From Microcaldota archaeon (lineage in GTDB: Archaea; Micrarchaeota; Micrarchaeia; Micrarchaeales; CABMGC01), in assembly GCA_021810455.1 (NCBI GenBank), contig JAJZIU010000004.1:1-41771 (forward strand): a stretch of 41,771 bases of DNA, read 5' to 3'. The translations under genes and the position numbers were made by a program. The number at the start of each line of letters is the position of its first letter. Position 1 is the stretch's first letter. Shown here piece by piece: positions 1-7,271 of the stretch. A model generated the notes under the pieces. That model had not been told where the DNA came from and ran no database searches. It saw only the letters and a list, made by a program, of their open reading frames with translations.

Positions 1-1235
1 TGGAACTGACAAGAGCCTATAAATTCAGAATCTATCCCGATGCCACAAGGCAGGAGGAGATAGATGAACGTCTAATCCTTGCACAACAATTCTATAACAA
101 GATTCTTGAGAAGTCAACCGAGTCCTATAAAAACGGAAAGACAAAGGTTTCTATGGCTCAATTCAACAAGTTCGTGAAGGAAATAATCCATGGCGACAAG
201 AAGTACTTGAAACTATATTCGCAGACAAGATGCGAGATAGAATTCAGGCTTCTGAAGGCATACCAGAACTTCTTCAGAAGAGTAAAGGAGAAGAAACAGG
301 GAAAGAATCATGAAGTCGGATTCCCAAGATTCAGATCAAGAGACAGATACAAATCAATAACTTATCCACAGGACAATGGTTCCTTCTCAATTCATAAAGG
401 AAGACTCAGAGTTTCAAGGATAGGGACTATGCCAATAGAATTGCACAGACCAATAGAAGGCAAAATCAAGACGCTTTCAATCAAGAAGGATGCTGATAAG
501 TATTATGCAATCTTCACAGCGATAACTGACATCAGGATTCCAGAAGTGGAAAATTCAAATCCAGTAGGAATAGATCTGGGACTAAATTCATTCATCGCAC
601 TTTCTGACGGAACAAAGATAGAGAAGCCGAGGTTCATGCAACAAAGGAGAAGGAGGATTGCCATCTGGCAAAAAAGAGTTGCAAGAAGAGATAGGGGTTC
701 AAAGAGACGGGAGAAGGCAAAGGCAGGTCTCCAAAAGACATACGAACACATAACAAACCAATCAGATGACTATCTGCACAAGTTGTCAAAAACACTGGTA
801 ACCTCAGAATACACCTCATTCGCAGTTGAAGACCTTCAAATTCAGAATATGGTAAAGAACCACCGCCTCGCACAGTCAATACAGAACGCTTCATGGAACA
901 GGTTCATCCAACTGCTCTCATACAAGGCTGAAAGTGCTGGTTTGAGAGTAGAAAAAGTGAATGCAAGAAATACCTCAAAGACATGCAGTAATTGTGGCAA
1001 CATCCAAGATATGCCACTTTCTGAAAGGACATATAACTGCCAGAGATGCGGAATGTCAAAGGACAGGGACATAAACGCATCAATAAATATATTGCATATG
1101 GCAACTACCCTCGGACAGAGGGAAAGTCACGCTCAGGGAGAGGATCGCAAATACATTCCAACTGGGAATGCAAACGGACTCGAAGAACTGAGAACTGATA
1201 AAACACATCCTTTGCAGGATGCAGTGATTGCATGA
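1..1235 (+). CDS. tnpB: TnpB RNA-guided nuclease of an IS605/IS1341-type element (5' end at window edge)
   Basis: TnpB is the RuvC-type nuclease of IS200/IS605 elements, guided by an RNA made from the element's right end. The frame is open from base 3, and the first two bases are TG followed by codons reading ELTRAYKFRIYPD, the usual TnpB N-terminus. The window therefore probably begins at the second base of the ATG, and the protein is essentially complete at about 411 residues. The RuvC acidic residues are present: Asp in VGIDLGLNSF (near base 573), Glu in FAVEDL (828-830) and the last Asp in KDRDINAS (near 1070). A zinc finger reads CSNCG then CQRCG. No TnpA transposase lies in view. The enzyme looks catalytically intact. 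Confidence 0.93.
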   Translation, partial: ELTRAYKFRIYPDATRQEEIDERLILAQQFYNKILEKSTESYKNGKTKVSMAQFNKFVKEIIHGDKKYLKLYSQTRCEIEFRLLKAYQNFFRRVKEKKQGKNHEVGFPRFRSRDRYKSITYPQDNGSFSIHKGRLRVSRIGTMPIELHRPIEGKIKTLSIKKDADKYYAIFTAITDIRIPEVENSNPVGIDLGLNSFIALSDGTKIEKPRFMQQRRRRIAIWQKRVARRDRGSKRREKAKAGLQKTYEHITNQSDDYLHKLSKTLVTSEYTSFAVEDLQIQNMVKNHRLAQSIQNASWNRFIQLLSYKAESAGLRVEKVNARNTSKTCSNCGNIQDMPLSERTYNCQRCGMSKDRDINASINILHMATTLGQRESHAQGEDRKYIPTGNANGLEELRTDKTHPLQDAVIA

Positions 1236-1240
1236 ATGCA

Positions 1241-1277
1241 GAGGAAGCCCATACCGTTTACGGGTGGGAGGATGTCA
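1241..1277 (+). ncRNA. Right end / guide-RNA scaffold 3' end of the first TnpB element
   Basis: Six bases after the tnpB stop comes a hairpin with arms CCCATACCG and CGGGTGGG around TTTA, followed by GGATGTCA. The same arrangement (GGAA, C-rich arm, TTTA loop, G-rich arm, GAT and a TCA-like end) occurs after the second tnpB at 13425-13458 and alone at 32988-33027. In IS605 systems this region is the 3' part of the omega RNA, and the bases after it act as the guide. A guide here would begin near 1278 (CAAACGTACC). The exact end is inferred from the three-way comparison. The transcript probably starts inside the tnpB 3' end. Confidence 0.65.
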
Positions 1278-1355
1278 CAAACGTACCTGGTTTGGCACTG
1301 CCGACATTCCGGCATCAAAACCATGGGATTGCATCTGCGCTAAAATATTCGTGAA

Positions 1356-1475
1356 ACGGATTCATTCGACTGTTCTCATACAAGGCTGAAAGTTTCTGGT
1401 TTGAGAATAAAAAAGCTGATGCAGGAAACGCCTTGAAGACGTGCAGCGATTGCGGCAGTGTCCAGGTTTTGGAAA
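1356..1475 (+). pseudogene. Fragment of a second tnpB gene (C-terminal part)
   Basis: This stretch resembles bases 893-1013 of the preceding tnpB. It reads stop-NGFIRLFSYKAES, then KADAGNALKTCSDCGSVQ, against WNRFIQLLSYKAES and VNARNTSKTCSNCGNIQ in the intact gene. The Trp codon opening the block has become a stop, and similarity ends before the second CxxC pair of the zinc finger. It is a dead remnant of a related copy, not a continuation of the first gene, which ends at 1235 and carries its own complete finger. Confidence 0.8.
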
Positions 1476-1493
1476 CATTCAAATATTTTGACA

Positions 1494-1510
1494 AATATAT
1501 CTATTTAATA
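1494..1510 (+). promoter_or_regulatory. Likely TATA region for the AbiE operon
   Basis: An AT-only run (AATATATCTATTTAATA) lies 16-32 bases before the AbiEi start codon at 1526. It fits an archaeal TATA box driving a leaderless or nearly leaderless transcript. No Shine-Dalgarno sequence precedes the ATG. Confidence 0.45.
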
Positions 1511-1525
1511 CAAAAAGTGTAATAA

Positions 1526-2254
1526 ATGAACAAATTTATCAAAATAGAAAACCTGCCGTTGATTTTCAGATTTGGTGAATTGCTAGATGTCAGCCGTGGA
1601 ACTCTGAGCAGGCGCATGCTCAGCTACGGCATAAGAAAACTTCTCGCAGAAAAGAAACTTTTTAGAGTATCAAAAGGCACTTACTCCAAGACTGCAAACG
1701 TATTCTACATTGCACAGTACATCTACAAGGGGTACATAGGATTATCCTCAGCTCTTTATCTGTACGGATTGAAAACCGAAGTCGAATCGAGTGTGTACGT
1801 ATGCACTTCTCATCCTATGAAAAGCATAAGGGTTTTAGACAAAATACTGATTCCGGTTAACGTATCGGACATGCAGTTCGGCACAGCTTTCGCCACTGTT
1901 GAAGGCGAGGAAGTCCTCCTGTCTTCTTATGCAAAAACAGTTTTTGACATCATCACAAATCCCAAGCATGCTGACTACTTCGATATGTATAGGGCTATCA
2001 ATGCCAAGCCTTTAAGCAAAGAAGACTGGCTCGAGATGCTTTCGTACGCACTCAACACAAAACTTGCCAATGTGAGAAGGGTAGGCTATGTTCTTGAGGG
2101 CTTTGCCCCGGCATGGTTCCTTTCAAGACTGTTGCACATCAGCAACAAAAGCAACGGGATTTCATATTTTTTCAAGCATAAGAGCTTAAATTACAGTTCT
2201 TCATGGAAGATATACGACAGCATCGGCGTGAGGAGATGGGCTAATGCAAGATAA
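1526..2254 (+). CDS. AbiEi-type antitoxin / transcriptional repressor (type IV toxin-antitoxin)
   Basis: This 242-residue protein has the layout of AbiEi. An N-terminal winged helix (about residues 15-55, including GELLDVSRGTLSRRML and LFRVSKGTYS) is followed by the AbiEi body, with IGLSSALYLYGL and a later KTVFDIITNPKHADY. Known AbiEi proteins bind operator repeats at their own promoter and counteract the AbiEii toxin. The next gene starts 11 bases before this one stops, so the two are translationally coupled and in the usual antitoxin-first order. The family call comes from layout and motifs and is strengthened by the clear AbiEii downstream. Confidence 0.8.
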   Translation: MNKFIKIENLPLIFRFGELLDVSRGTLSRRMLSYGIRKLLAEKKLFRVSKGTYSKTANVFYIAQYIYKGYIGLSSALYLYGLKTEVESSVYVCTSHPMKSIRVLDKILIPVNVSDMQFGTAFATVEGEEVLLSSYAKTVFDIITNPKHADYFDMYRAINAKPLSKEDWLEMLSYALNTKLANVRRVGYVLEGFAPAWFLSRLLHISNKSNGISYFFKHKSLNYSSSWKIYDSIGVRRWANAR

Positions 2255-2990
2255 CATCGAACTTAATGAAATCGCATTGAAACTGGGCATGGGTGTAGAC
2301 AAGCTCAGAAAGGACATAGGAACTTATCGTGCAATCAGTGAGATATTTCCAATGCTAGAAACTGAAGAGTGCAAGGTCGGCCTGTTCGGCGGCACTGCCA
2401 TGAACAAACTGTACTACGGCAAAATGCAGAGATTGTCTTATGATCTTGACATCTTTTCCTACTCTTATAAAAAGACTGTAAAACTTCTCGATGAACACGC
2501 AGCCGTGCTGAAATACGAGGGTGCTTTTCCAGGCAGGAAGGCACAATCCTCAAGGATGATGTACAAAGGCATCGAGCTTGACATAGTCTCTGTATCAAAC
2601 ACTGCCGAAGAGCCTAAGAAGATGCAAATGACCGACCTGCTTTATTACTACGGGCAGCTGATGCCACCCGTCACGGTTCCATCCTATAGCCTCGAGTACC
2701 TGCTTGCAGACAAAACAATCACAATGGCGAACAGAAATGAACTGAAGGACATTTACGATACGTGGCTCGGGACCAAGTTCCTTAAGGACAAACACGCATA
2801 CCATTCATACCTTGAGAAGATCTCAAAAGGCCTTGGGATAAAAGACGTGCATTCATATCTCGACAGCCAGATGACTATGATGCTTTCCAATCTCGACTAT
2901 TACGGCAAAAAGCATATAGAGGTCGTTTATCAGCCCAGCCCTGTGCTTATGCTTAGAGACATAACTGCATTCTTGAAAACATGGGCTTGA
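2244..2990 (+). CDS. AbiEii-type nucleotidyltransferase toxin
   Basis: This 248-residue protein belongs to the AbiEii/AbiGii nucleotidyltransferase toxins, which in studied examples transfer nucleotides to tRNA or other targets and arrest growth. The catalytic signature is visible: GLFGGTAMNKLYYG (GGT at residues 49-51) followed by YDLDIFS, with Asp67 and Asp69 as metal ligands. Further on, GIELDIVS may give the third acidic residue, and LLADKTITMANR with KDIYDTW matches the conserved Lys/Arg/Asp segment. The gene overlaps its antitoxin by 11 bases. It appears complete and active. The cellular target cannot be told from sequence. Confidence 0.87.
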   Translation: MQDNIELNEIALKLGMGVDKLRKDIGTYRAISEIFPMLETEECKVGLFGGTAMNKLYYGKMQRLSYDLDIFSYSYKKTVKLLDEHAAVLKYEGAFPGRKAQSSRMMYKGIELDIVSVSNTAEEPKKMQMTDLLYYYGQLMPPVTVPSYSLEYLLADKTITMANRNELKDIYDTWLGTKFLKDKHAYHSYLEKISKGLGIKDVHSYLDSQMTMMLSNLDYYGKKHIEVVYQPSPVLMLRDITAFLKTWA

Positions 2991-3023
2991 ACCACCCGCC
3001 ATTCATAGAAGGAGTTCTATTTT

Positions 3024-3875
3024 TCACTGAACTGGGCCACCAAACATGCTTCTCCTCTGTTTTGCCTTCTTTATGCTTCCATTAACCATGTCCATGGTTA
3101 TGCCTTCAGGTAGCTTCCCCCCATTCATGGCATCATAAAGCACAAGCTTGTAAACATTCATCAGGGTGTAGCCCAGCATCATCCCATAAGCCATCAGCAT
3201 TACTCCGAGTACGGCAATCACTATTCCAAGAACAACAGATGCAAAGACTGACATTATGCCTATGAATATGACTCCGACACCGGCAAGCACGAACAGGAGG
3301 GAGTACAAATCAGTGTATGCAAGCCCTCCGAAAGTCTTCCCAAAATTGTTTATTATGAACTGGGTGCTACTCTTAAGCGTTGCAACAGGACCCGTTTTCT
3401 TCTCTATTATTACGGGTATTGCGAATGTAGTAGCTATGGATATCGCAATAGATGTTGCCAATCCAAAGATAACCGAGCCTATAAGCCCCAATCTTTGTTC
3501 TATCACCCTTATTATCATCGTGATTATCGATTCGAACAAAGCCCATTCTAATATCTGCACCTTGTACTCATAGGTTTTTGAAAAAGCATCGCCAATGCTC
3601 ATTCTCTTGTTTCCAGAATTTCCCTTAAAAGCTATGAGCATAGCCACAAGTATGTAAGCAGATGTGAAGTAAACTACAACATAATAAACAGGAAGCATGA
3701 TGTAAAACGCGTTAGAGTTCATGTGCGAAAGGAAGAACGTGAGGAATATGGCCACGGTTTCAAGCAGTATCACAATGCCTGACATTATGGGAAATAAAAG
3801 AAGCTTCCTATCGTTGAATACCAGCTTCCTCACAGCAGAACCCATGCGCCATCCCGCCTTGACATTCTCGAACAT
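3024..3875 (-). CDS. Multi-pass membrane protein, DUF6159-like
   Basis: From the ATG at 3875 the product is about 283 residues, beginning MFENVKAGWRMG and continuing with roughly five or six hydrophobic segments (LLLFPIMSGIVILLE, VVVYFTSAYILVAMLIAF, SVIFGLATSIAISIA, LLFVLAGVGVIFIGI, VVLGIVIAVLGVMLMAYG). The layout matches uncharacterised archaeal DUF6159 membrane proteins; function is unknown. The frame can be extended to a TTG at 3962, but an AT-rich TATA-like box sits immediately before that TTG, so transcription would start inside the extension. The ATG at 3875 is therefore preferred. The short basic C-terminus (IKKAKQRRSMFGG) should be cytoplasmic. Confidence 0.7.
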   Translation of the reverse strand: MFENVKAGWRMGSAVRKLVFNDRKLLLFPIMSGIVILLETVAIFLTFFLSHMNSNAFYIMLPVYYVVVYFTSAYILVAMLIAFKGNSGNKRMSIGDAFSKTYEYKVQILEWALFESIITMIIRVIEQRLGLIGSVIFGLATSIAISIATTFAIPVIIEKKTGPVATLKSSTQFIINNFGKTFGGLAYTDLYSLLFVLAGVGVIFIGIMSVFASVVLGIVIAVLGVMLMAYGMMLGYTLMNVYKLVLYDAMNGGKLPEGITMDMVNGSIKKAKQRRSMFGGPVQ

Positions 3876-3962
3876 AAGATTACCCGTTATATCTTGCTTA
3901 TACTGGTTAATATTCGTTTTGGAATGTTTCTTTAGTTTTTTGCTACCGCGCTTTTTTAGCAA

Positions 3963-3980
3963 GCTTTAAATATTTTAAAT
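3963..3980 (-). promoter_or_regulatory. TATA box for the DUF6159-like gene
   Basis: Read on the minus strand, TTATTTAAAATATTTAAAGC is a strong TATA-like run. A start about 25 bases downstream falls near 3940, leaving a leader of about 65 bases before the ATG at 3875. This is the main reason for rejecting the TTG start at 3962. Confidence 0.5.
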
Positions 3981-4098
3981 AAGCTTACATACTCAAGGCG
4001 ATACGGAAAAAGAAAATCCTAACCTCTAGATGAAACGAAAATGGATTTCACAATCCTTGGAGAAACACTAATACTCAAATATAAGAGGAGGTGAAAAA

Positions 4099-4281
4099 AT
4101 GGAAAAAACGAACGGACTTCTTGGAAGATATCCATACAGAGGCGCAGCGTCGCAGAGAGCTGTTGACTTTCAGGTGCGCCTGTATGAGATCAGGCAACAG
4201 AACGCAATCAGGGAATTGAAGAGAAGTGAAGTAAAAGAAGAAGCAAAGAGGCTCGGAATTCAGGAAATTCTGAGAAAGTGA
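4099..4281 (+). CDS. Small uncharacterised basic protein (60 residues)
   Basis: I do not recognise this family. The ATG is preceded by GGAGGTG (4085-4091), one of the best Shine-Dalgarno matches in the window, and by a TATA-like AAATATAA about 20 bases further up, so the frame is probably translated. The product has an N-terminal GRYPYRGAASQRAVDF and a charged helical tail (QNAIRELKRSEVKEEAKRLG). There is no membrane segment or cysteine. It stands alone, just upstream of a graveyard of transposase and reductase fragments on the other strand. Confidence 0.6.
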   Translation: MEKTNGLLGRYPYRGAASQRAVDFQVRLYEIRQQNAIRELKRSEVKEEAKRLGIQEILRK

Positions 4282-4379
4282 AGGGGGATCTGTTTTTCAC
4301 ATGCGCGTAAAGACAAACAATCTGTAACGCGGGAACATGTGACAAAACAGTGGGCGAATTTATTGCACTAATCAAGGAA

Positions 4380-4700
4380 CTATCTAAGTCACATTTACGC
4401 TTCCATGCAGTGATGTAGTCTTCGTATTCTAGCATCATCGACAGTTTTGCAAAGCTCCTTGCTATTCCCTCTAATCCATGGCAATCAATAAATTGATGCC
4501 ATACTGCCTGCCATTTCATGAATGGCTCTGGAAAACGGAATGGTGCGCCTACTTTCCCCACATTCATCTCCTCAAATTCCTTTTCCCAGTTATTCACGAA
4601 TCCAAAATCGAGGTAAATCTCGCCTCTGATTATGTACATCTCATTTGTTTCTGCCTAGTTCCTGCTGTCTTTGCACTTCCTCTTGCCCCATCTACCTCCC
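4380..4700 (-). pseudogene. N-terminal remnant of an IS5/IS4-type DDE transposase
   Basis: On the minus strand the reading begins GKRKCKDSRN, hits a TAG at 4657-4655, then continues in the same frame as AETNEMYIIRGEIYLDF, FVNNWEKEFEEMNVGKVG and WQAVWHQFIDCHGLEGIAR up to about ITAWKR. This is the usual N-terminal region of archaeal IS5-like transposases (RGEIYLDF, MNxGKVGAPF, GLEGIAR). The catalytic DDE half is missing, and the nonsense codon sits where a Tyr is usual. It is a different family member from the element at 6070-7112. The frame stays open past the homologous part to 4208, but that tail is not transposase-like. Confidence 0.7.
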
Positions 4701-5020
4701 TACATCTGCGTAAATGCCGTATCTAGATTCTGGATGAGCTTGTTATAACGTGATTTACCCAATTTACCTTGAAAACGCATTCAGAATCATGTCTTTAGCA
4801 ATCTCTCATCTCCAATTCGTGCAATTTTAGGCGATTTCTCCATTAAATATGGAGATAGAAATCATCATCTGCGCTGATAAAACTCGAAATGGCGGATTTG
4901 GCTAGATCATTTTGTTAGTACGAAGTGGAGAAGTTAAGTTTGTAATTTATAATGAATGTGATAATTTTTTATAATTTTCAACATAGACATTATTTTCTTC
5001 CTCCAACCTTGGAGAAGAAA
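4701..5020. other. Gene-free AT-rich stretch
   Basis: I see no supportable gene, RNA or ordered repeat here. The stretch has short frames only and no start with a promoter or ribosome-binding site. It separates the transposase remnant from the reductase remnant and is probably decaying spacer. Confidence 0.5.
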
Positions 5021-5516
5021 CTATTTTACTAAAATCCCTTCGCGGGAACCTTCTCTGTAAACGGTTATCCCTCTGCATCCAGATTCCCAAGCCTGATAAT
5101 ACAAATCAGATATGCGCTTTATATTTATATCTTCTGGCAAATTGATCGTAGAAGATATTGCGCCATCTATGTGTTTTTGAATGATACCTTGCATTTTAAT
5201 CCTAAATTCCGGTTTTATACTTATTTCTTCCAGTAGAAAACATTATTCTGCCACCATGAATAAACTTGAAATCTGTTAGAAGCCATTCAAAATTTCTTTG
5301 CCATTTTTCTTTTTCTATTTCACATTCTGCAATTTTTGTAGAAATCCTTCTCCACATTTCTGAAGGTAATCTGTCTAAAAGCTCTCCATTTCCGTCTTTT
5401 AATGCATATTTTTCGCAAAATACTCTAGCACGAAACTCATTATGATTAAAGAAATCAAGAGTTTCCCTAGGTAAGAAAAGTTTGTTCGTGGGAGATTTTT
5501 GTAAAAGCTTATTCGT
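5021..5516 (-). pseudogene. nrdJ: Collapsed class II (B12-dependent) ribonucleotide reductase gene
   Basis: Two pieces of an adenosylcobalamin-dependent reductase are joined head to tail. The first, in frame with the upstream Nudix stop codon, reads LFLPRETLDFFNHNEF, RARVFCEKYALKDGNGE, LPSEMWRRISTKIAE and FKFIHGGRIMFSTGRN, the N-terminal region of NrdJ. Around 5225 the frame changes and the text jumps to the C-terminal region: KMQGIIQKHIDGAISSTINL, KRISDLYYQAWESGCRG and ITVYREGSREGIL, then TAG at 5023-5021. The whole radical and substrate core is missing. Intact enzymes run to many hundreds of residues; about 160 codons remain. Both termini are well preserved, so the deletion may be recent. 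Confidence 0.85.
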
Positions 5517-6011
5517 TTAAGTAGTGCAATTACCGCCTTTCCAAAAATTGCCTAAAATCTCTACCATTTCTTTAGTAGGGTTTATTCTGTGGAAATCTTC
5601 TTGTGTAACCCATTTGTAATCATCATGTTCTGTACTAAGATGTATTACTAATGGACTTCTTACTGTAACAGTAAAATTAAATTGTCTAGTTTTTCCACCG
5701 TTTTCAGAAGAATAATCAAATGATCCAACATATCCAATTACATTTTTTACAGATAAACCTGTCTCTTCTTTAATTTCTCTTTTTATGCAGTCTACTAATG
5801 TTTCGCCCTCTTCTATACCTCCTCCGGGAATTTCATATATTCCACCTAGAAAATCATTTTTCTCTCTTCTGAAAAGTAATACTTTTTTGCCTTTCGATAT
5901 AACTGCACCAACACTGAAACGATTTATGCCATCTGATGTCGCTGCCTTTAAAAGCTTCATATAGAAATTTTCTCCGGATACCTGTTCAGTTTTACCATTT
6001 TTTGTTCCCAC
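5517..6011 (-). CDS. Nudix hydrolase
   Basis: The Nudix box is complete: GGGIEEGETLVDCIKREIKE followed by ETGL (G-x5-E-x7-RE-x2-EE-x-G). Such enzymes cleave nucleoside diphosphates linked to another group; the substrate cannot be told here. The product is 164 residues from a GTG at 6011, or 147 from the ATG at 5960 (MKLLKAATSDG). The core fold (NRFSVGAVISKGKKVLLFRR) begins after both, so either start gives a full domain. Its TAA is followed without a frame change by the reductase remnant. The 5' end lies about 60 bases from the left end of the IS element at 6070, so its native promoter may have been displaced. Confidence 0.85.
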   Translation of the reverse strand: MGTKNGKTEQVSGENFYMKLLKAATSDGINRFSVGAVISKGKKVLLFRREKNDFLGGIYEIPGGGIEEGETLVDCIKREIKEETGLSVKNVIGYVGSFDYSSENGGKTRQFNFTVTVRSPLVIHLSTEHDDYKWVTQEDFHRINPTKEMVEILGNFWKGGNCTT

Positions 6012-6069
6012 ATTTACACCAATTAAAGCAGTTCTTGATAGTTATCCACAACCTTTTTGAAAGCTTCGA

Positions 6070-6082
6070 TAGGGACTTGACA
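6070..6082 (+). repeat. Left terminal inverted repeat of the IS5-like element
   Basis: TAGGGACTTGACA, an exact reverse complement of 7100-7112. Identity stops at both the inner and outer edge, so the repeat is 13 bp. Confidence 0.9.
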
Positions 6083-6203
6083 AATTAAGAATCTTTCCGT
6101 TCAATAGACTCTGGGGGGTTTTCTCTTCTCTTTTTGTCGTCTGAAAGCAGTGAGTGTGGGGTCTCCTGTTGACGTTGGTCGTCCTTGCCAGGAGATCGAT
6201 ACA

Positions 6204-7063
6204 ATGAACATTGGTGAGATAAAAGATAAAATAGTAGAGGTTTGTGCGGCAGCACGGGTGGTCGTGCAGCACTTTGGGCATACGAAGAAGTTTGCAAAGC
6301 ACGTAGTTGCTCTTGTAATAAAACAGGAGAAGAACTTACGAGATTATCAACTCATAGAGTTCTTAGAAAAAGATCCATTGGAAAGATATTGGGTTATAAA
6401 ATGAGGATCGATCCGTCGACTTTTTCAAAAGTGCGTGAAAGGGCATATCCTAGAATCTTTCAGGAAATCTATAACTGGATAATTCAGGATAGATTTAAGG
6501 GAAAGCAAATCAAATTGGTTGCGCAGGACAGTTCGGAGATACCTGCCCGCTCAAAATTCGACAAGGATGCTAGATGGGGACACAGAACGCCATCAAAAAG
6601 GGAACAGGAGGATGCAAATGGCAATGCCAACGACATGTTCTTTGGTTACAAATTGCATGCAATTGCAGACGCGGAGAATGAACTTCCAATAGGTTTCTTC
6701 ATCGCTCCTGGAAATAGGCACGATTCCGTGTTCTTTCACGGATTGCTGAATGAAGTCAAAAACAGGTTCAGGATTGCATTCAGCACAAAGTTCCTTGCGG
6801 ATTCAGGATACGATGCCACACACATATACAAAGAACTGCATTATGAGAACATAAAGGCGGTAATTGCGACAAATGGAAGGGGCCATAGGGAGTCTGAAAC
6901 ACCAAAAGATCCAGAATACGGGAAAAGATGGTCAATCGAAAGGATTTTCTCAAGGCTGAAGGGCATGTTTGGTCTTGGAAACAACCGGTTTATTGGAATG
7001 AAAAAGGTGTCAATCCACATCTATTCGTGCCTGATTGCATACCTCATGCCTTATCCGAAGTGA
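6204..7063 (+). pseudogene. DDE transposase of the IS5-like element, split by a frameshift
   Basis: Translation from the ATG at 6204 (preceded by AGGAG at 6190-6194) gives MNIGEIKDKIVEVCAAARVV through LIEFLEKDPLERYWVIK and stops at 6402-6404. The homologous text continues in the -1 frame as GYKMRIDPSTFSKVRERAYP and runs to 7063. The catalytic core is intact there: LVAQDSSEIPAR (first Asp), KLHAIADAENELPIGF, FLADSGYDA (second Asp) and the YxxR..E region RWSIERIFSRLKGMFGL. No canonical slippery heptamer is present at the junction, so a disabling mutation is more likely than programmed frameshifting, though the latter occurs in IS elements. Confidence 0.8.
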
Positions 7064-7099
7064 TAACCATGGGGATTGACGATGGTGGTTGTATGTAAA

Positions 7100-7112
7100 T
7101 GTCAAGTCCCTA
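7100..7112 (-). repeat. Right terminal inverted repeat of the IS5-like element
   Basis: TGTCAAGTCCCTA, the exact reverse complement of 6070-6082. It marks the right boundary of the insertion sequence. Confidence 0.9.
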
Positions 7113-7130
7113 AAATTAAAATAAAAGGTA

Positions 7131-7142
7131 GCTTTATATATC
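7131..7142 (+). promoter_or_regulatory. TATA box for the PKD-like surface protein gene
   Basis: GCTTTATATATC lies 20 bases outside the IS element. A start near 7160 would give a leader of about 110 bases before the ATG at 7272, unusually long for this window, where most starts lie about 25 bases from the TATA box. Confidence 0.4.
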
Positions 7143-7271
7143 TGGTTATAATCACTACTTACCACGGTTTTGGAGGGAAAAGGTCTTTTTACTGTTGGTA
7201 TCCCCACCATATCCCATTGCCTTGACCCTCCAAACCTTTTCGCTTAATTATTGACTCAAGAGGATCATCCA

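Larger units (their letters stand above)
6070..7112 (+). mobile_element. IS5-like insertion sequence, 1043 bp
   Basis: Perfect 13-bp terminal inverted repeats TAGGGACTTGACA (6070-6082) and TGTCAAGTCCCTA (7100-7112) enclose a single DDE transposase gene that carries a frameshift. Length and layout fit the IS5/IS4 superfamily. If the outer TA pairs are counted as target, the insertion could have duplicated TA; no longer duplication is visible. It lies between the Nudix gene and the PKD-like surface gene. Confidence 0.88.

Noticed and set aside
3876-3962. TTG-started N-terminal extension of the DUF6159-like protein
   Set aside because: It lies immediately after the TATA-like box, so it would precede the transcript start. 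The added residues are lysine-rich and unlike the membrane protein.
4208-4379. Continuation of the minus-strand transposase frame to 4208
   Set aside because: Similarity to the transposase ends near 4380. The rest is antisense to the small gene at 4099-4281 and has no family features.
6242-6403. A start upstream of GYKMRIDP in the second transposase frame
   Set aside because: The text before the junction in that frame (CGSTGGRAALWAYEEVCK) is not transposase-like. The homologous N-terminus lies in the other frame.
6380-6410. Programmed -1 frameshift site in the IS5-like transposase
   Set aside because: No X-XXY-YYZ heptamer in the right phase could be found near the junction. It is left open only as a minor possibility.
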